Assembly (NCBI GenBank): GCA_964638865.1
Contig: CAZXBG010000002.1
Coordinates: 1 to 64,000, forward strand
Source of the DNA: UBA7236 sp964638865
Lineage (GTDB): Bacteria > Bacteroidota > Bacteroidia > Chitinophagales > BACL12
Direction of reading: 5' to 3'
DNA length: 64,000 nt
Positions 53,852 through 62,820 of this stretch are shown here, piece after piece. Within the stretch, counting starts at the first letter, position 1, and each line of letters begins with the position of its first letter. The position numbers were made by a program, and so were the translations under genes. The notes beneath the pieces are model-generated. The model was not told the origin of the DNA. It did not search any database and worked only from the letters and a program-made list of their open reading frames with translations.

Positions 53852-55159
53852 ATGCGTTTTTGTCTTATTGTATTGTGCTGTATGAATTATTTTATCAGTT
53901 TCGGACAAACTTTTACGAGTTATTTTGTAGGTGATACCACTGATGTATTAACAAGCCCTACAGCCGGAACTGTTCTAATGGGAGGTGCGAGTGAAAACGA
54001 CAATGCAATGCGTTGGTTTTTAGAAAGGGCTGATGGAGGTGATATTCTGGTATTGAGAACAACTGGCGACGGAGGATATAACGACTATTTTTATGATGAA
54101 CTGGGAATTTCGGTAAATTCCGTTCAAACTATAGTCTGTAATACAGCCGATGCCTCCCTGGATCCATATTTAGTTGAACAAATTGAAAATGCAGAAGCAC
54201 TTTGGTTTGCAGGTGGCGACCAATGGGATTATATTTCCTTTTGGCGGGATACTCCCATTGAAGATGCCATTAACTTTGTTGTAAATGAAAAAAAGATTCC
54301 AATAGGGGGAACTAGCGCCGGTTCCGCTATTATGGGAGAAGCATATTTCTCCGCAGAAAATGGCAGTGCAACATCATCTCAATCGTTAAATGACCCCTTT
54401 AATAATTTTATGACGCTTGGGTATGCCGATTTTATCGAAAATCCGGCAACAGTAAAGATCATTACTGATACACATTACGACAATCCCGACAGACGTGGAA
54501 GACAAGTTGCATTTTTAGCGAGACTAATGAATGATTACGGACAAACATTTTATGGAATCGCAAGCGAAGAATATACTGCTGTATGTATAGATGAAAATAA
54601 TATTGCACACGCTTACGGATCGTATCCTGCAGAAGAAGATTATGTGTACTTTATTCAGGTAAATTGTTTCGAACCTGGTGGACCGGAAGTTTGTGCTGAC
54701 GGTGAAAAATTAATCTGGGATAGAAATGATGCAGCGCTTAAAGTGATCAAAATGGGTGCTGATAATATTGGTTCCGGATCTTTGGACCTTAATGACTGGA
54801 AAACTGCTACCGGAGATGATTATCACTGGGAAAACTGGTGGGTGGAGGATGGTGAATTGAATGTGTTATCTGATGCAACAGCAATTGATTGCACTGTTGC
54901 AAATGAGGAATTTTTTTCGGAAAATGAATTGATAGCAATTTATCCAAATCCTGCGACTAATAAAATAACAATTGAATATTCAGATAATGCTGAAACGAGT
55001 CATTATCAATTAATCGATTTGAATGGCAAAATTGTACGTAATGGTGTTTTGTTGGGCAACAAAACAACAATTGATCTCGAACAATTATCACACTCAATAT
55101 ATTCCTTAAGAATTATTAATTCGGAAATAATTTCCATAAAAATTGTAATTATAAATTAA
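53852..55159 (+). CDS. Secreted cyanophycinase-like S51 family peptidase with T9SS type A domain
   Basis: 435 aa from 'MRFCLIVLCCMNYF', a signal peptide; 21 upstream codons in frame are rejected because the promoter box lies within them. The catalytic domain (residues ~20-290) shows 'AGTVLMGGASENDNAM', 'EALWFAGGDQWDY' and 'IPIGGTSAGSAIMGE' with the nucleophile Ser155, as in cyanophycinase/dipeptidase E-type S51 peptidases. The terminal ~75 residues ('LIAIYPNPATNKITIEY ... ISIKIVIIN') are a type A sorting domain. An exported S51 member could digest cyanophycin or other poly-acidic peptides, but substrate is unproven. Confidence 0.85.
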   Translation: MRFCLIVLCCMNYFISFGQTFTSYFVGDTTDVLTSPTAGTVLMGGASENDNAMRWFLERADGGDILVLRTTGDGGYNDYFYDELGISVNSVQTIVCNTADASLDPYLVEQIENAEALWFAGGDQWDYISFWRDTPIEDAINFVVNEKKIPIGGTSAGSAIMGEAYFSAENGSATSSQSLNDPFNNFMTLGYADFIENPATVKIITDTHYDNPDRRGRQVAFLARLMNDYGQTFYGIASEEYTAVCIDENNIAHAYGSYPAEEDYVYFIQVNCFEPGGPEVCADGEKLIWDRNDAALKVIKMGADNIGSGSLDLNDWKTATGDDYHWENWWVEDGELNVLSDATAIDCTVANEEFFSENELIAIYPNPATNKITIEYSDNAETSHYQLIDLNGKIVRNGVLLGNKTTIDLEQLSHSIYSLRIINSEIISIKIVIIN

Positions 55160-55190
55160 ATTGAAATAATTAACAGGGAGCTTTTTTAAT

Positions 55191-56429
55191 TCAATAAATA
55201 AGCGTCACATATCCTTTTTTACTTTCCTGTTTTTCTGTAATATTTGTAGAGTATTCGAGAATGTATAAATATACACCTATCTCTGCCGCAAGACCATTAA
55301 TTTTCCCATCCCAACCTGCAGAAGCATCATTACTTTCAAAAACTTTTATTCCCCATCTGTGGTAAATATCGAATCGCTTCACGGTAATATTTTCTTCTGT
55401 GATTCTAAACCTATCGTTTATACCGTCTTCATTTGGTGAAAATGCATTTGGAATCATAAATATTTCCGGACAATCTTCCTTGAAATGAATATTTATTTTA
55501 AGAGTATCTGTTACACATCCGTTTTGCACTAAAACTGTGTAAGAACCCTCTATCGATAAGGTTTTTAGTGGATTTGAGGTCCCGTCGTTCCAGGTATATT
55601 GAGGTGTAATATTCTGAGGTTCCAGTATTAATTCCGCTGCATTAATAAGAACTTTACTTCCTTTACAAATAGTAGTATCAAATACCACTGTTTGCACCTC
55701 AAGTTGTTGCAGCAATATATTATCAATATATAAATAGGCTGTTTTATTGCCGCCGCTCTCACTAAAGCAAGGTGAAAAATCATCACTATAACTATTTCCA
55801 ATGGTAATAAATTTTTCTTCACCTGTCGCGATAAAACACGTATAAATTTTTTCCCACTGTGTTATCGAATCAAAATAATTTTCGGGATCGCTACAGATGG
55901 TGTGAATAATACCGGCAGGTTCCATAAGAATACTATTTGTAGTATAATCAGAAATAAATTCGGAGGATATGTATGCACATACGGTTTTGGGTTTACAGGA
56001 ACTTAAATCAGAAACATTGGCGTAAAATGTTAGTGTGTAGGGCATTCCTGCAATAAGTGTTGATTTAAATTCTGTTTCAAGGTATTCTCTGTAAATAGAA
56101 CCGCCTGTTTGGGCCACAAAAATTCCGGCATAAGCATTTCCGGATTGCGCTTCCTGAAATCCCATAAAATTGTATGGCACAGAAACCGTATTGGTTGTAT
56201 CGCAAATATTAAAATAATCGGATGTAGCTGCAGTTGGGTCAAACCAATTTTCTGCATACGTAAGTTGCGAAGTTGCAAAGGGACAATTGGAATAAATTTC
56301 AAAATCGCCGTTTTCAATTAAATTTTGTCCGAATAAGGGTGTTATATAAGTTAATACGGAAAAACAAATATATTGCCTGGTCCATTTTTGAATAGAAAGA
56401 ATAAATAATTTGGTAGATATGAAATGCAT
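55191..56429 (-). CDS. T9SS type B (CHU_C) cargo protein, paralogue of the 232-1470 protein
   Basis: 412 aa with an N-terminal hydrophobic export signal (to 'TPLFGQ'). Residues ~37-245 begin 'LIENGDFEIYSNCPFATSQ' and include 'GNAYAGIFVAQTGGSIYREYLET', clearly related to the N-terminal domain of the protein encoded at 232-1470. Residues ~250-320 are an Ig-like segment ('YTWNDGTSNPLKTLSIEGSYTVLVQ'). The last ~90 residues ('FMIPNAFSPNEDGINDRFRI ... KKGYVTLIY') are a type B sorting domain. So the same passenger domain is attached to different export domains in two genes. Confidence 0.85.
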   Translation of the reverse strand: MHFISTKLFILSIQKWTRQYICFSVLTYITPLFGQNLIENGDFEIYSNCPFATSQLTYAENWFDPTAATSDYFNICDTTNTVSVPYNFMGFQEAQSGNAYAGIFVAQTGGSIYREYLETEFKSTLIAGMPYTLTFYANVSDLSSCKPKTVCAYISSEFISDYTTNSILMEPAGIIHTICSDPENYFDSITQWEKIYTCFIATGEEKFITIGNSYSDDFSPCFSESGGNKTAYLYIDNILLQQLEVQTVVFDTTICKGSKVLINAAELILEPQNITPQYTWNDGTSNPLKTLSIEGSYTVLVQNGCVTDTLKINIHFKEDCPEIFMIPNAFSPNEDGINDRFRITEENITVKRFDIYHRWGIKVFESNDASAGWDGKINGLAAEIGVYLYILEYSTNITEKQESKKGYVTLIY

Positions 56430-56541
56430 ATCGAGGGCTTATTTGTAAACTTAGGGCAATTATTGCCGGAAATGACAAATTAAATTTTTATTCCGGTAAA
56501 AATTATGTCACAAACAGGTTTTTCAAACAAAGCAAAATCGC

Positions 56542-56549
56542 TATCTTTA
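56542..56549 (+). promoter_or_regulatory. Candidate -7 box of dnaX (leaderless spacing)
   Basis: TATCTTTA, ending 4 bases before the GTG start at 56554. Confidence 0.45.
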
Positions 56550-56553
56550 GCCC

Positions 56554-58368
56554 GTGCAAAGTTTTGTAGTATCGGCAAGGAAATATCGGCCAGCTTCCTG
56601 GGATGATGTGATTGGGCAGGATCAGGTGGTGACAACCCTTAAAAACGCCATCAAAAACAACCATTTGGCGCAATCCTTTTTGTTTTGTGGTCCCCGCGGA
56701 GTGGGCAAAACTACCTGTGCCCGTATCATGGCAAAAACCATCAATTGCGAAAATATCACCTCGGATGGGGAGGCTTGTAATGTTTGCGGCAGTTGCACTT
56801 CCTTTAACGAAAACGCCTCTTTTAATATTCATGAAATTGATGCCGCTTCCAATAGTTCGGTGGAGGATATTCGCAGTTTGGTAGAACAAGTGAGATATGC
56901 ACCGGCGTCAGGAAAGTATAAGATCTATATTGTAGATGAGGTTCACATGCTGAGTTCAAGTGCATTTAATGCATTTCTCAAAACATTGGAGGAGCCACCA
57001 TCCTATGTAAAATTTATACTTGCAACTACGGAAAAACACAGGATCATTCCAACTATTTTAAGTCGCTGCCAAATCTTTGATTTTAACAGGATCAAGATTA
57101 AACACATGACTAAACAACTGGAGATCATTTGCAAAAATGAAGAAGTTGATTGTGAGGAAGAAGCTATGCACCTCATTGCTCAAAAGGCCGATGGAGCCAT
57201 GCGCGATGCACTTAGTATTTTTGATCGAATTACCAGTTTCTCCGGAAAAAAGATCACTGCAAAAGATGTGATCGAAAATCTGAATATTCTCGATTATGAA
57301 TATTACTTCAAAATTTCTAATGCTTTTGTTTCAGAAGATGTTGCCACCTGTTTATTATTATATAATGAAGTAGTGAATAATGGATTTGAAGGAGATACTT
57401 TCATCAATGGACTTGCCGAACATTTTAGAAACCTTTTGATGTGTAAGGATGAACAAACGATCCAATTATTAGAGATAAGTGAAAATCTTATTGAAAGATA
57501 TAAGGATCAGGCTGCAATAATATCATCCTCGTTTTTGTTGACGGGATTAGATGTATTAAATAATGCAGACGTAAATTACCGGACCAGCAAAAACAAAAGA
57601 TTACATGTGGAGCTGGCCATTTTGAAATTGTGTTATATGCATAGTGCAGTTTCCTCCTTATCGGTAGGAAACATGGAAAAAAAAACTCCGCGTCTGACTG
57701 AAATAAAACCGGAAAAGCAAAAATTTGCAAAAGAAATTGAAATAGAGAAATCAGAAATAATTGTTGAGAAAGTTGAATTAATTATAGAAACTGCTGTTGA
57801 AAAACTGACAGTTTTACAAGATAGTGTTCCTCAAATTAAAAAAGTAGTAGTAGAAAACAGCACTGTATTTACGCCAAAGATGGAGGATGGAGAAACAGTG
57901 ATCATTCCCAAAAAGACCGATCTTCGTCAAGTAATTAAAAAAGAAGATGATCAACGTTTGGCGGAATCGCAAAAGGTAATAGTTCAAGAGGCAGTGCAAA
58001 CCATTTCACCTGAAATGTTTTTTGTGGTTTGGAAACAATATGCCGATAAAATCAGAAAGGAACACCATCGCGTAGCCATTATAATGGATCATGCAGAGGT
58101 TACTATCAACGAGAGTAACACGATTTTAATTCGGCTCGACTCTTCCGTTGAAGTAAGTATCATGAAGGAAATGATAAGCGAAATGAGGATCTTTATTAAA
58201 GAGGCACTTGAAAACAACCAGTTTGAAATTGCTTTTGAAGTAGGGGCCGCTAAAAATGAGAGAATAAAAAGACCATATACAACACAGGAAAAATATAAAA
58301 AAATGGAGGAATTAAATCCGCTCATTAAAGATTTAAAAGATACTTTGGGTTTTGAACTTGATTATTAA
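56554..58368 (+). CDS. dnaX: DNA polymerase III subunit gamma/tau
   Basis: 604 aa clamp-loader ATPase. 'SARKYRPASWDDVIGQDQVV' opens the AAA+ domain; Walker A is GPRGVGKT (residues 46-53), the zinc site uses Cys65, Cys75, Cys78 and Cys81, Walker B-like 'YIVDEVHML' and sensor 1 'ILATTEKHRIIPTILSRCQIFDF' follow. Residues ~375-480 are a low-complexity, Glu/Val/Lys-rich linker and the final ~110 residues a tau-type C-terminal domain. GTG start; the -7 box just upstream suggests a leaderless mRNA. The M16 peptidase gene follows after 33 bp. Confidence 0.95.
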   Translation: MQSFVVSARKYRPASWDDVIGQDQVVTTLKNAIKNNHLAQSFLFCGPRGVGKTTCARIMAKTINCENITSDGEACNVCGSCTSFNENASFNIHEIDAASNSSVEDIRSLVEQVRYAPASGKYKIYIVDEVHMLSSSAFNAFLKTLEEPPSYVKFILATTEKHRIIPTILSRCQIFDFNRIKIKHMTKQLEIICKNEEVDCEEEAMHLIAQKADGAMRDALSIFDRITSFSGKKITAKDVIENLNILDYEYYFKISNAFVSEDVATCLLLYNEVVNNGFEGDTFINGLAEHFRNLLMCKDEQTIQLLEISENLIERYKDQAAIISSSFLLTGLDVLNNADVNYRTSKNKRLHVELAILKLCYMHSAVSSLSVGNMEKKTPRLTEIKPEKQKFAKEIEIEKSEIIVEKVELIIETAVEKLTVLQDSVPQIKKVVVENSTVFTPKMEDGETVIIPKKTDLRQVIKKEDDQRLAESQKVIVQEAVQTISPEMFFVVWKQYADKIRKEHHRVAIIMDHAEVTINESNTILIRLDSSVEVSIMKEMISEMRIFIKEALENNQFEIAFEVGAAKNERIKRPYTTQEKYKKMEELNPLIKDLKDTLGFELDY

Positions 58369-58401
58369 TAACTTCAATTTAAATTTAAAATACGAAATAA
58401 A

Positions 58402-61400
58402 ATGAAAAAACGATTGGCACAATTTCAATTATTAATTGCTTTTCTTTTTGCCGGACAGTTTGTAATCGCACAATCAGGGTCAAGCACCGGCTCTTCGAGT
58501 TCCTCCGGTTCATCAGGAACTTCTTCAAATCCTAACAGTCAACAATCGGCATCAGCAAGTGGTGTGAGCGGCCCGGTAAGAGTGGAATTGGGCGTGAAAG
58601 ATCCTGTTACCATTTTCAAAGAATCGAATGGTTCGCCAAACGTAAATGCAACCTTTAAAGCAGAAAAATATCCATTTATTTCAGTTCCGGATGATCCCTC
58701 CAAAACGAGAATATATACATTGAAAAATGGTCTCACTGTTTATTTATCTCAGAATAAAGCAGAACCACGAATTCAAACATATATCGCAGTTCGGGCAGGG
58801 TCAAAAAACGATCCTAAAGAAACTACCGGTTTAGCACATTATCTTGAGCATATGATGTTCAAAGGAACAGGCAATATTGGAACTACAAATTGGAGCCGTG
58901 AAAGACTTGTGATAGATAATATTTCTCAATTATATGAAAAACACCGTTTAGAAAAAGATCCGGAAAAGAAAAAGGAGATCTACAAACAAATTGACAACGC
59001 AAGTCAGGAAGCGGCAAAATTTGCAGTGCCAAACGAATATGATAAAATGATAAGTTCTCTTGGTGCAAAAGGCACTAATGCATATACCAGTAAAGAACAA
59101 ACTGTATATGTAAATGATATTCCAAGCAACGAAATCGAAAAATGGCTTGTTGTGGAAAGTGAAAGATTTCGCACTTGTGTATTGCGTTTATTTCATACGG
59201 AACTAGAAACCGTGTATGAAGAATATAATATGGGTCAGGACAGAGATGGAAGTAAAATGTTTGAAGCGTATTATAAGGCATTATTTCCAACGCATCCTTA
59301 TGGAACACAAACAACTATTGGTGAAGGTGAACATTTGAAAAATCCTTCTATGGTAAATATCATGGGATATTTTTACACTTTTTATGTTCCGAATAATATG
59401 GCAATTTGTTTGAGTGGAGATATTGATTATGATAAAACAATTGCCATGATCGACAAATATTTCGGAGTATATGTAAAAAGACCAATTGGTGATCAGAAAT
59501 TTCCTGTAGAACAACCAATATCTGAAGTGCAACGACGCGATGTTTATGGATTGGAAGCGGAAACCATGATGATGGGTTACCGTATGCCTGGGGCCAACAC
59601 TAAGGATAATACCATAGCTAAACTTGTGGCAGGAATTCTTTATAATCAACAAGCAGGTTTGATAGATCTGGATCTTAATCAACAACAAAAAGTTTTAGAT
59701 GCAGGTGCCTATTACAGCGAATGGAAAGAGTATGGAGTATTGACATTATCAGCTGATCCGCGGGAAGGGCAATCACTTGAAGAATGTGAACAGTTATTAC
59801 TGGCCGAATTAAATAAACTTAAAAAAGGAGAATTTGATGAATGGCTAATTAAAGCCGTAGTAAATGATTTTAAACTTTCGCGTACAAAATCATTTGAATC
59901 GAATGCAGGCAGAGCAAATGCTTTTGTAAATGTATTTATTAAAAATATCGAATGGGGAACTTATCTCAAGGAATACAATGTGATGGAAAAAGTAACCAAA
60001 CAGGAAATTATCGATTTTGCAAATAAATATTTTACTGCAAATGGATATGTTGTTATAAATAAACGTCAGGGTGAAGATAAAAATGTTAAAAAAGTAGATA
60101 AACCAGTTATTACGCCTGTTGAAGCAAACAGAGATGCACAAAGCGAATTTGTAAAGGGATTTTCCGAATTGCCTTCCACACGCATACAACCTGATTTTAT
60201 TGATTATGAAAAACGTATAGCAACGCAGGATCTGGGAAATGGTATTCCTTTTTCCTATATCAGAAACGAAGAAAATGAATTATTCGAATTGTATTATATC
60301 CTCGATATGGGTACCGATAATGATGACATGATAGGATATGCTATTAATTATTTGCCCTATTTAGGAACAGATAAATACACTGCAGCACAATTGCAGCAGG
60401 AATTTTTTAAGTTGGGATTAACCTTTAATGTTTTCAGCAGCCGCGATCGAGTGTATGTTTCTTTAACAGGTTTGGAAACAAGTTTGGAAAAAGGACTTGA
60501 ATTGTTCGAACATTTATTAAATTCCGTTAAACCGGATGCTAAAGCATATAAAGAATTGGTTGAAGGAATTTCAAAAGAACGCGTTGATGCTAAAACAAAT
60601 AAAAATGCAATATTTAATTCTGCTTTGTTTGGATATGCGAAATGGGGTTCCGTTTCACCGGTTACAGATATTGTTGCTGAAAACAAATTGAAAAATACCT
60701 TACCTCAAGCTCTTGTAGATAAAATTAAATCGCTGGAAACATATAAACACCGCATATTCTTTTATGGTCGCCAAAATCCGGATGATGTTAAAAATTTAAT
60801 TGTTAAATATCATAAAACACCGGCTGCATTGCAGGATTATCCTCAGACGAAACGTTATCCCGAACTCGAAACAAAAACAAATAAAGTATTATTTGTTGAT
60901 TATGATATGGTGCAGGCGCAGATCATGTTCATTGCAAAGGATCAGAATTTTTCTACTCCGCTATTACCTGAAGCCAGGTTATTCAATGAATATTTTGGAA
61001 GCGGTTTATCCAGTATTGTTTTCCAGGAAATTCGCGAAACTAAAGCCTTGGCGTATTCTGCTTACGCAAATTTTACAACACCCAGCAATAAAGATGAAGC
61101 ACATTATGTTCGCGCATTTGTAGGAACTCAGGCTGATAAAATGCAACAAGCTATAGTGGCCATGATGGAAATAATGAATAATATGCCTCAGGCGGAAGAA
61201 CAATTTAATGCCAGCCTTGATGCAGTTTCAAAACAAATTGAAAGTGAACGCATTATCCGCTCCGCAATATTCTGGAATTATGAAAATGTTAAGAGAAAAG
61301 GTTTAAATCATGATTATCGCCGCGACATTTATTTGCAGGCAAGAAGTTTGACTCTGGCTGATATGCAGGAATTTTTTGACGATCATATCGCAGACAGAAC

Positions 61401-61506
61401 ATTCACAATAATTGTAATGGGTGATAAGGAAAAACTTGATATGACATACTTGCAAGGTTTGGGTGAATTTACCGAACTAAGCCTGGAGGAGATATTTGGA
61501 TACTAA
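58402..61506 (+). CDS. M16 family metallopeptidase (pitrilysin/insulinase type)
   Basis: 1034 aa with signal peptide (to 'QFVIAQ', ~residue 24) and a Ser/Gly-rich spacer (residues ~25-55). The zinc motif is the inverted HxxEH, His146-Tyr-Leu-Glu149-His150 in 'HYLEHMMFKGTG', with the third ligand Glu in 'ETVYEEYNMGQDR'. The second half (~540-1034) is the inactive M16 homologous domain, including 'IFQEIRETKALAYSAYANFT'-like sequence 'SSIVFQEIRETKALAYSAY'. It probably degrades peptides in the periplasm or outside the cell. No T9SS domain is seen. A terminator follows. Confidence 0.92.
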   Translation: MKKRLAQFQLLIAFLFAGQFVIAQSGSSTGSSSSSGSSGTSSNPNSQQSASASGVSGPVRVELGVKDPVTIFKESNGSPNVNATFKAEKYPFISVPDDPSKTRIYTLKNGLTVYLSQNKAEPRIQTYIAVRAGSKNDPKETTGLAHYLEHMMFKGTGNIGTTNWSRERLVIDNISQLYEKHRLEKDPEKKKEIYKQIDNASQEAAKFAVPNEYDKMISSLGAKGTNAYTSKEQTVYVNDIPSNEIEKWLVVESERFRTCVLRLFHTELETVYEEYNMGQDRDGSKMFEAYYKALFPTHPYGTQTTIGEGEHLKNPSMVNIMGYFYTFYVPNNMAICLSGDIDYDKTIAMIDKYFGVYVKRPIGDQKFPVEQPISEVQRRDVYGLEAETMMMGYRMPGANTKDNTIAKLVAGILYNQQAGLIDLDLNQQQKVLDAGAYYSEWKEYGVLTLSADPREGQSLEECEQLLLAELNKLKKGEFDEWLIKAVVNDFKLSRTKSFESNAGRANAFVNVFIKNIEWGTYLKEYNVMEKVTKQEIIDFANKYFTANGYVVINKRQGEDKNVKKVDKPVITPVEANRDAQSEFVKGFSELPSTRIQPDFIDYEKRIATQDLGNGIPFSYIRNEENELFELYYILDMGTDNDDMIGYAINYLPYLGTDKYTAAQLQQEFFKLGLTFNVFSSRDRVYVSLTGLETSLEKGLELFEHLLNSVKPDAKAYKELVEGISKERVDAKTNKNAIFNSALFGYAKWGSVSPVTDIVAENKLKNTLPQALVDKIKSLETYKHRIFFYGRQNPDDVKNLIVKYHKTPAALQDYPQTKRYPELETKTNKVLFVDYDMVQAQIMFIAKDQNFSTPLLPEARLFNEYFGSGLSSIVFQEIRETKALAYSAYANFTTPSNKDEAHYVRAFVGTQADKMQQAIVAMMEIMNNMPQAEEQFNASLDAVSKQIESERIIRSAIFWNYENVKRKGLNHDYRRDIYLQARSLTLADMQEFFDDHIADRTFTIIVMGDKEKLDMTYLQGLGEFTELSLEEIFGY

Positions 61507-61534
61507 AAATAGAAAAACCAAGTACAGCATTTAA

Positions 61535-61567
61535 TAAGGGGTTATACGTAAATGTATAATCCCTTTT
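61535..61567 (+). terminator. Rho-independent terminator after the M16 gene
   Basis: AAGGGgTTATAC / GTATAAtCCCTT around gtaaat, followed by T7. 28 bases after the stop. Confidence 0.85.
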
Positions 61568-61711
61568 TTTGTTCAGGTTTTTTTATAGGTTCCTCCAGAA
61601 TTGAAATGTGTGAATTATGTAACTTTTACTTATAATTATGTAACAAAAATACTGCATTGCATTGCACCTTTGTTTCACTTAATAATTTACATTAAATAAA
61701 TAATCATAAGT

Positions 61712-62497
61712 ATGAATAATAGAAATTTATTTACAACCATAACAATGATGTTGGTTGTATTGATTGCAGGTTGTGCTAAAACAGAACTCTCAGATATGGC
61801 AAACCTAAACTCGCCTGAACCTCAATTTGATATAGCAGTTGCAGGTCCGGCACCCGTAAATTTAGGAAGTGCAGGAAAATTTGTTATTCTCACAAAATCG
61901 GGAATTACGAATGTTTTTCCTTCCGCTGTTACCGGTAATATTGGTTCAAGTCCAATAACCGGTGCTGCAATACTTTTGAGTTGTGTTGAAGTTACAGGTT
62001 CAATTTTATCGGTAGATGCTGCCGGTCCACTGCCTTGTAGAATAACAAATCCGAGCAAATTAACGCTTGCGGTAGGCGCAATGCAAACTGCTTATACAGA
62101 TGCAGCAGGTCGCCCTTCTCCCGATTTTTTGAATTTAGGTGCAGGAACTATTGGGGGACTCACATTTGCCCCGGGTTTATATAAATGGACAAGTGCAGTT
62201 AATATGCCTACCGATATTGCTATTTCAGGAGGCCCATCCGATGTTTGGATATTTCAAATATCCGGCACCTTAACTGTTTCGTCTGGTGTGAATGTAACTT
62301 TAGTTGGTGGTGCCCAAGCCAAAAATATTTTTTGGCAAACAACCGGTGCGGTTACATTAGGAACAACCAGTCACTTTGAAGGTAATATTTTATGCAAAAA
62401 AGCGATCAATTTACAAACCGGAGCAAGTATAAATGGAAGATTATTAGCGCAAACTGCTGTAACGCTGCAAATGAATTCGGTTACCTATCCTTATTAA
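61712..62497 (+). CDS. DUF3494 ice-binding-like lipoprotein
   Basis: 261 aa. A lipoprotein signal (MNNRNLFTTITMMLVVLIAGC, lipid-modified Cys21) precedes a DUF3494 domain (residues ~48-258): 'VNLGSAGKFVILTKSGITNVFPSAVTGNIG', 'LGAGTIGGLTFAPGLYKWTSAV', 'GPSDVWIFQISGTLTVSSGVNVTLVGGAQAKNIFWQTTGAV' and 'NILCKKAINLQTGASINGRLLAQTAVTLQ'. This is the beta-solenoid fold of microbial ice-binding/antifreeze proteins. Known members are mostly secreted; here attachment to the membrane or surface by lipid is predicted. Ice binding itself cannot be read from the sequence, since some family members are adhesins. Terminator follows. Confidence 0.88.
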   Translation: MNNRNLFTTITMMLVVLIAGCAKTELSDMANLNSPEPQFDIAVAGPAPVNLGSAGKFVILTKSGITNVFPSAVTGNIGSSPITGAAILLSCVEVTGSILSVDAAGPLPCRITNPSKLTLAVGAMQTAYTDAAGRPSPDFLNLGAGTIGGLTFAPGLYKWTSAVNMPTDIAISGGPSDVWIFQISGTLTVSSGVNVTLVGGAQAKNIFWQTTGAVTLGTTSHFEGNILCKKAINLQTGASINGRLLAQTAVTLQMNSVTYPY

Positions 62498-62804
62498 ATT
62501 AACTCTATTAATAATGAGAAAGAGGTTGTCTGTAAAAGGCAACCTCTTTTTTTTAATAAATAAGTTTTCTTCTTCGGATGGTCAAATAAATAACTTACTA
62601 TTTTATACAAACAACCAAGGTTCGCCAAATTCCAGTTAATTTAACCCAGAACTTTGAACCAGTGGAAGTTGGCAGTGGCAGTTAGCAGTGGCAGTAGGCA
62701 GTGGCAGTAGGCAGTGGGCAGTGGCAGTTAGCAGTGGGCAGTGGCAGTTAGCAGTGGCAGTAGGCAGTGGCAGTAGGCAGATTTGTCAACCCGGAACCCA
62801 GAAC
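62498..62804. other. Intergenic region with terminator and repeats
   Basis: 307 bases between convergent genes. The terminator and the cagtgg-type repeat array fill most of it. No reading frame or RNA is seen. Confidence 0.6.
62520..62554 (+). terminator. Rho-independent terminator after the DUF3494 gene
   Basis: AGAGGTTG (62521-62528) / CAACCTCT (62540-62547), with T8 running on. 23 bases after the stop. Confidence 0.85.
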
Positions 62805-62820
62805 TCAAACCTCAGAACTC
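62646..62820. repeat. cagtgg/cagtagg hexamer-heptamer array flanked by agaacc units
   Basis: From about 62672 to 62780 the units cagtgg, cagttag, cagtagg and cagtggg follow each other, mostly 6 and 7 bases in turn. On each side sit 'agaac'-type units ('cagaactttgaacc' at 62647; 'ggaacccagaactc' from 62792) like those before pruA. The right end overlaps the final codons of the transporter gene. Confidence 0.75.

Noticed and set aside
62672..62780. CRISPR array
   Set aside because: Units are 6-7 bases with no spacers and no cas genes nearby; it is a simple tandem repeat.
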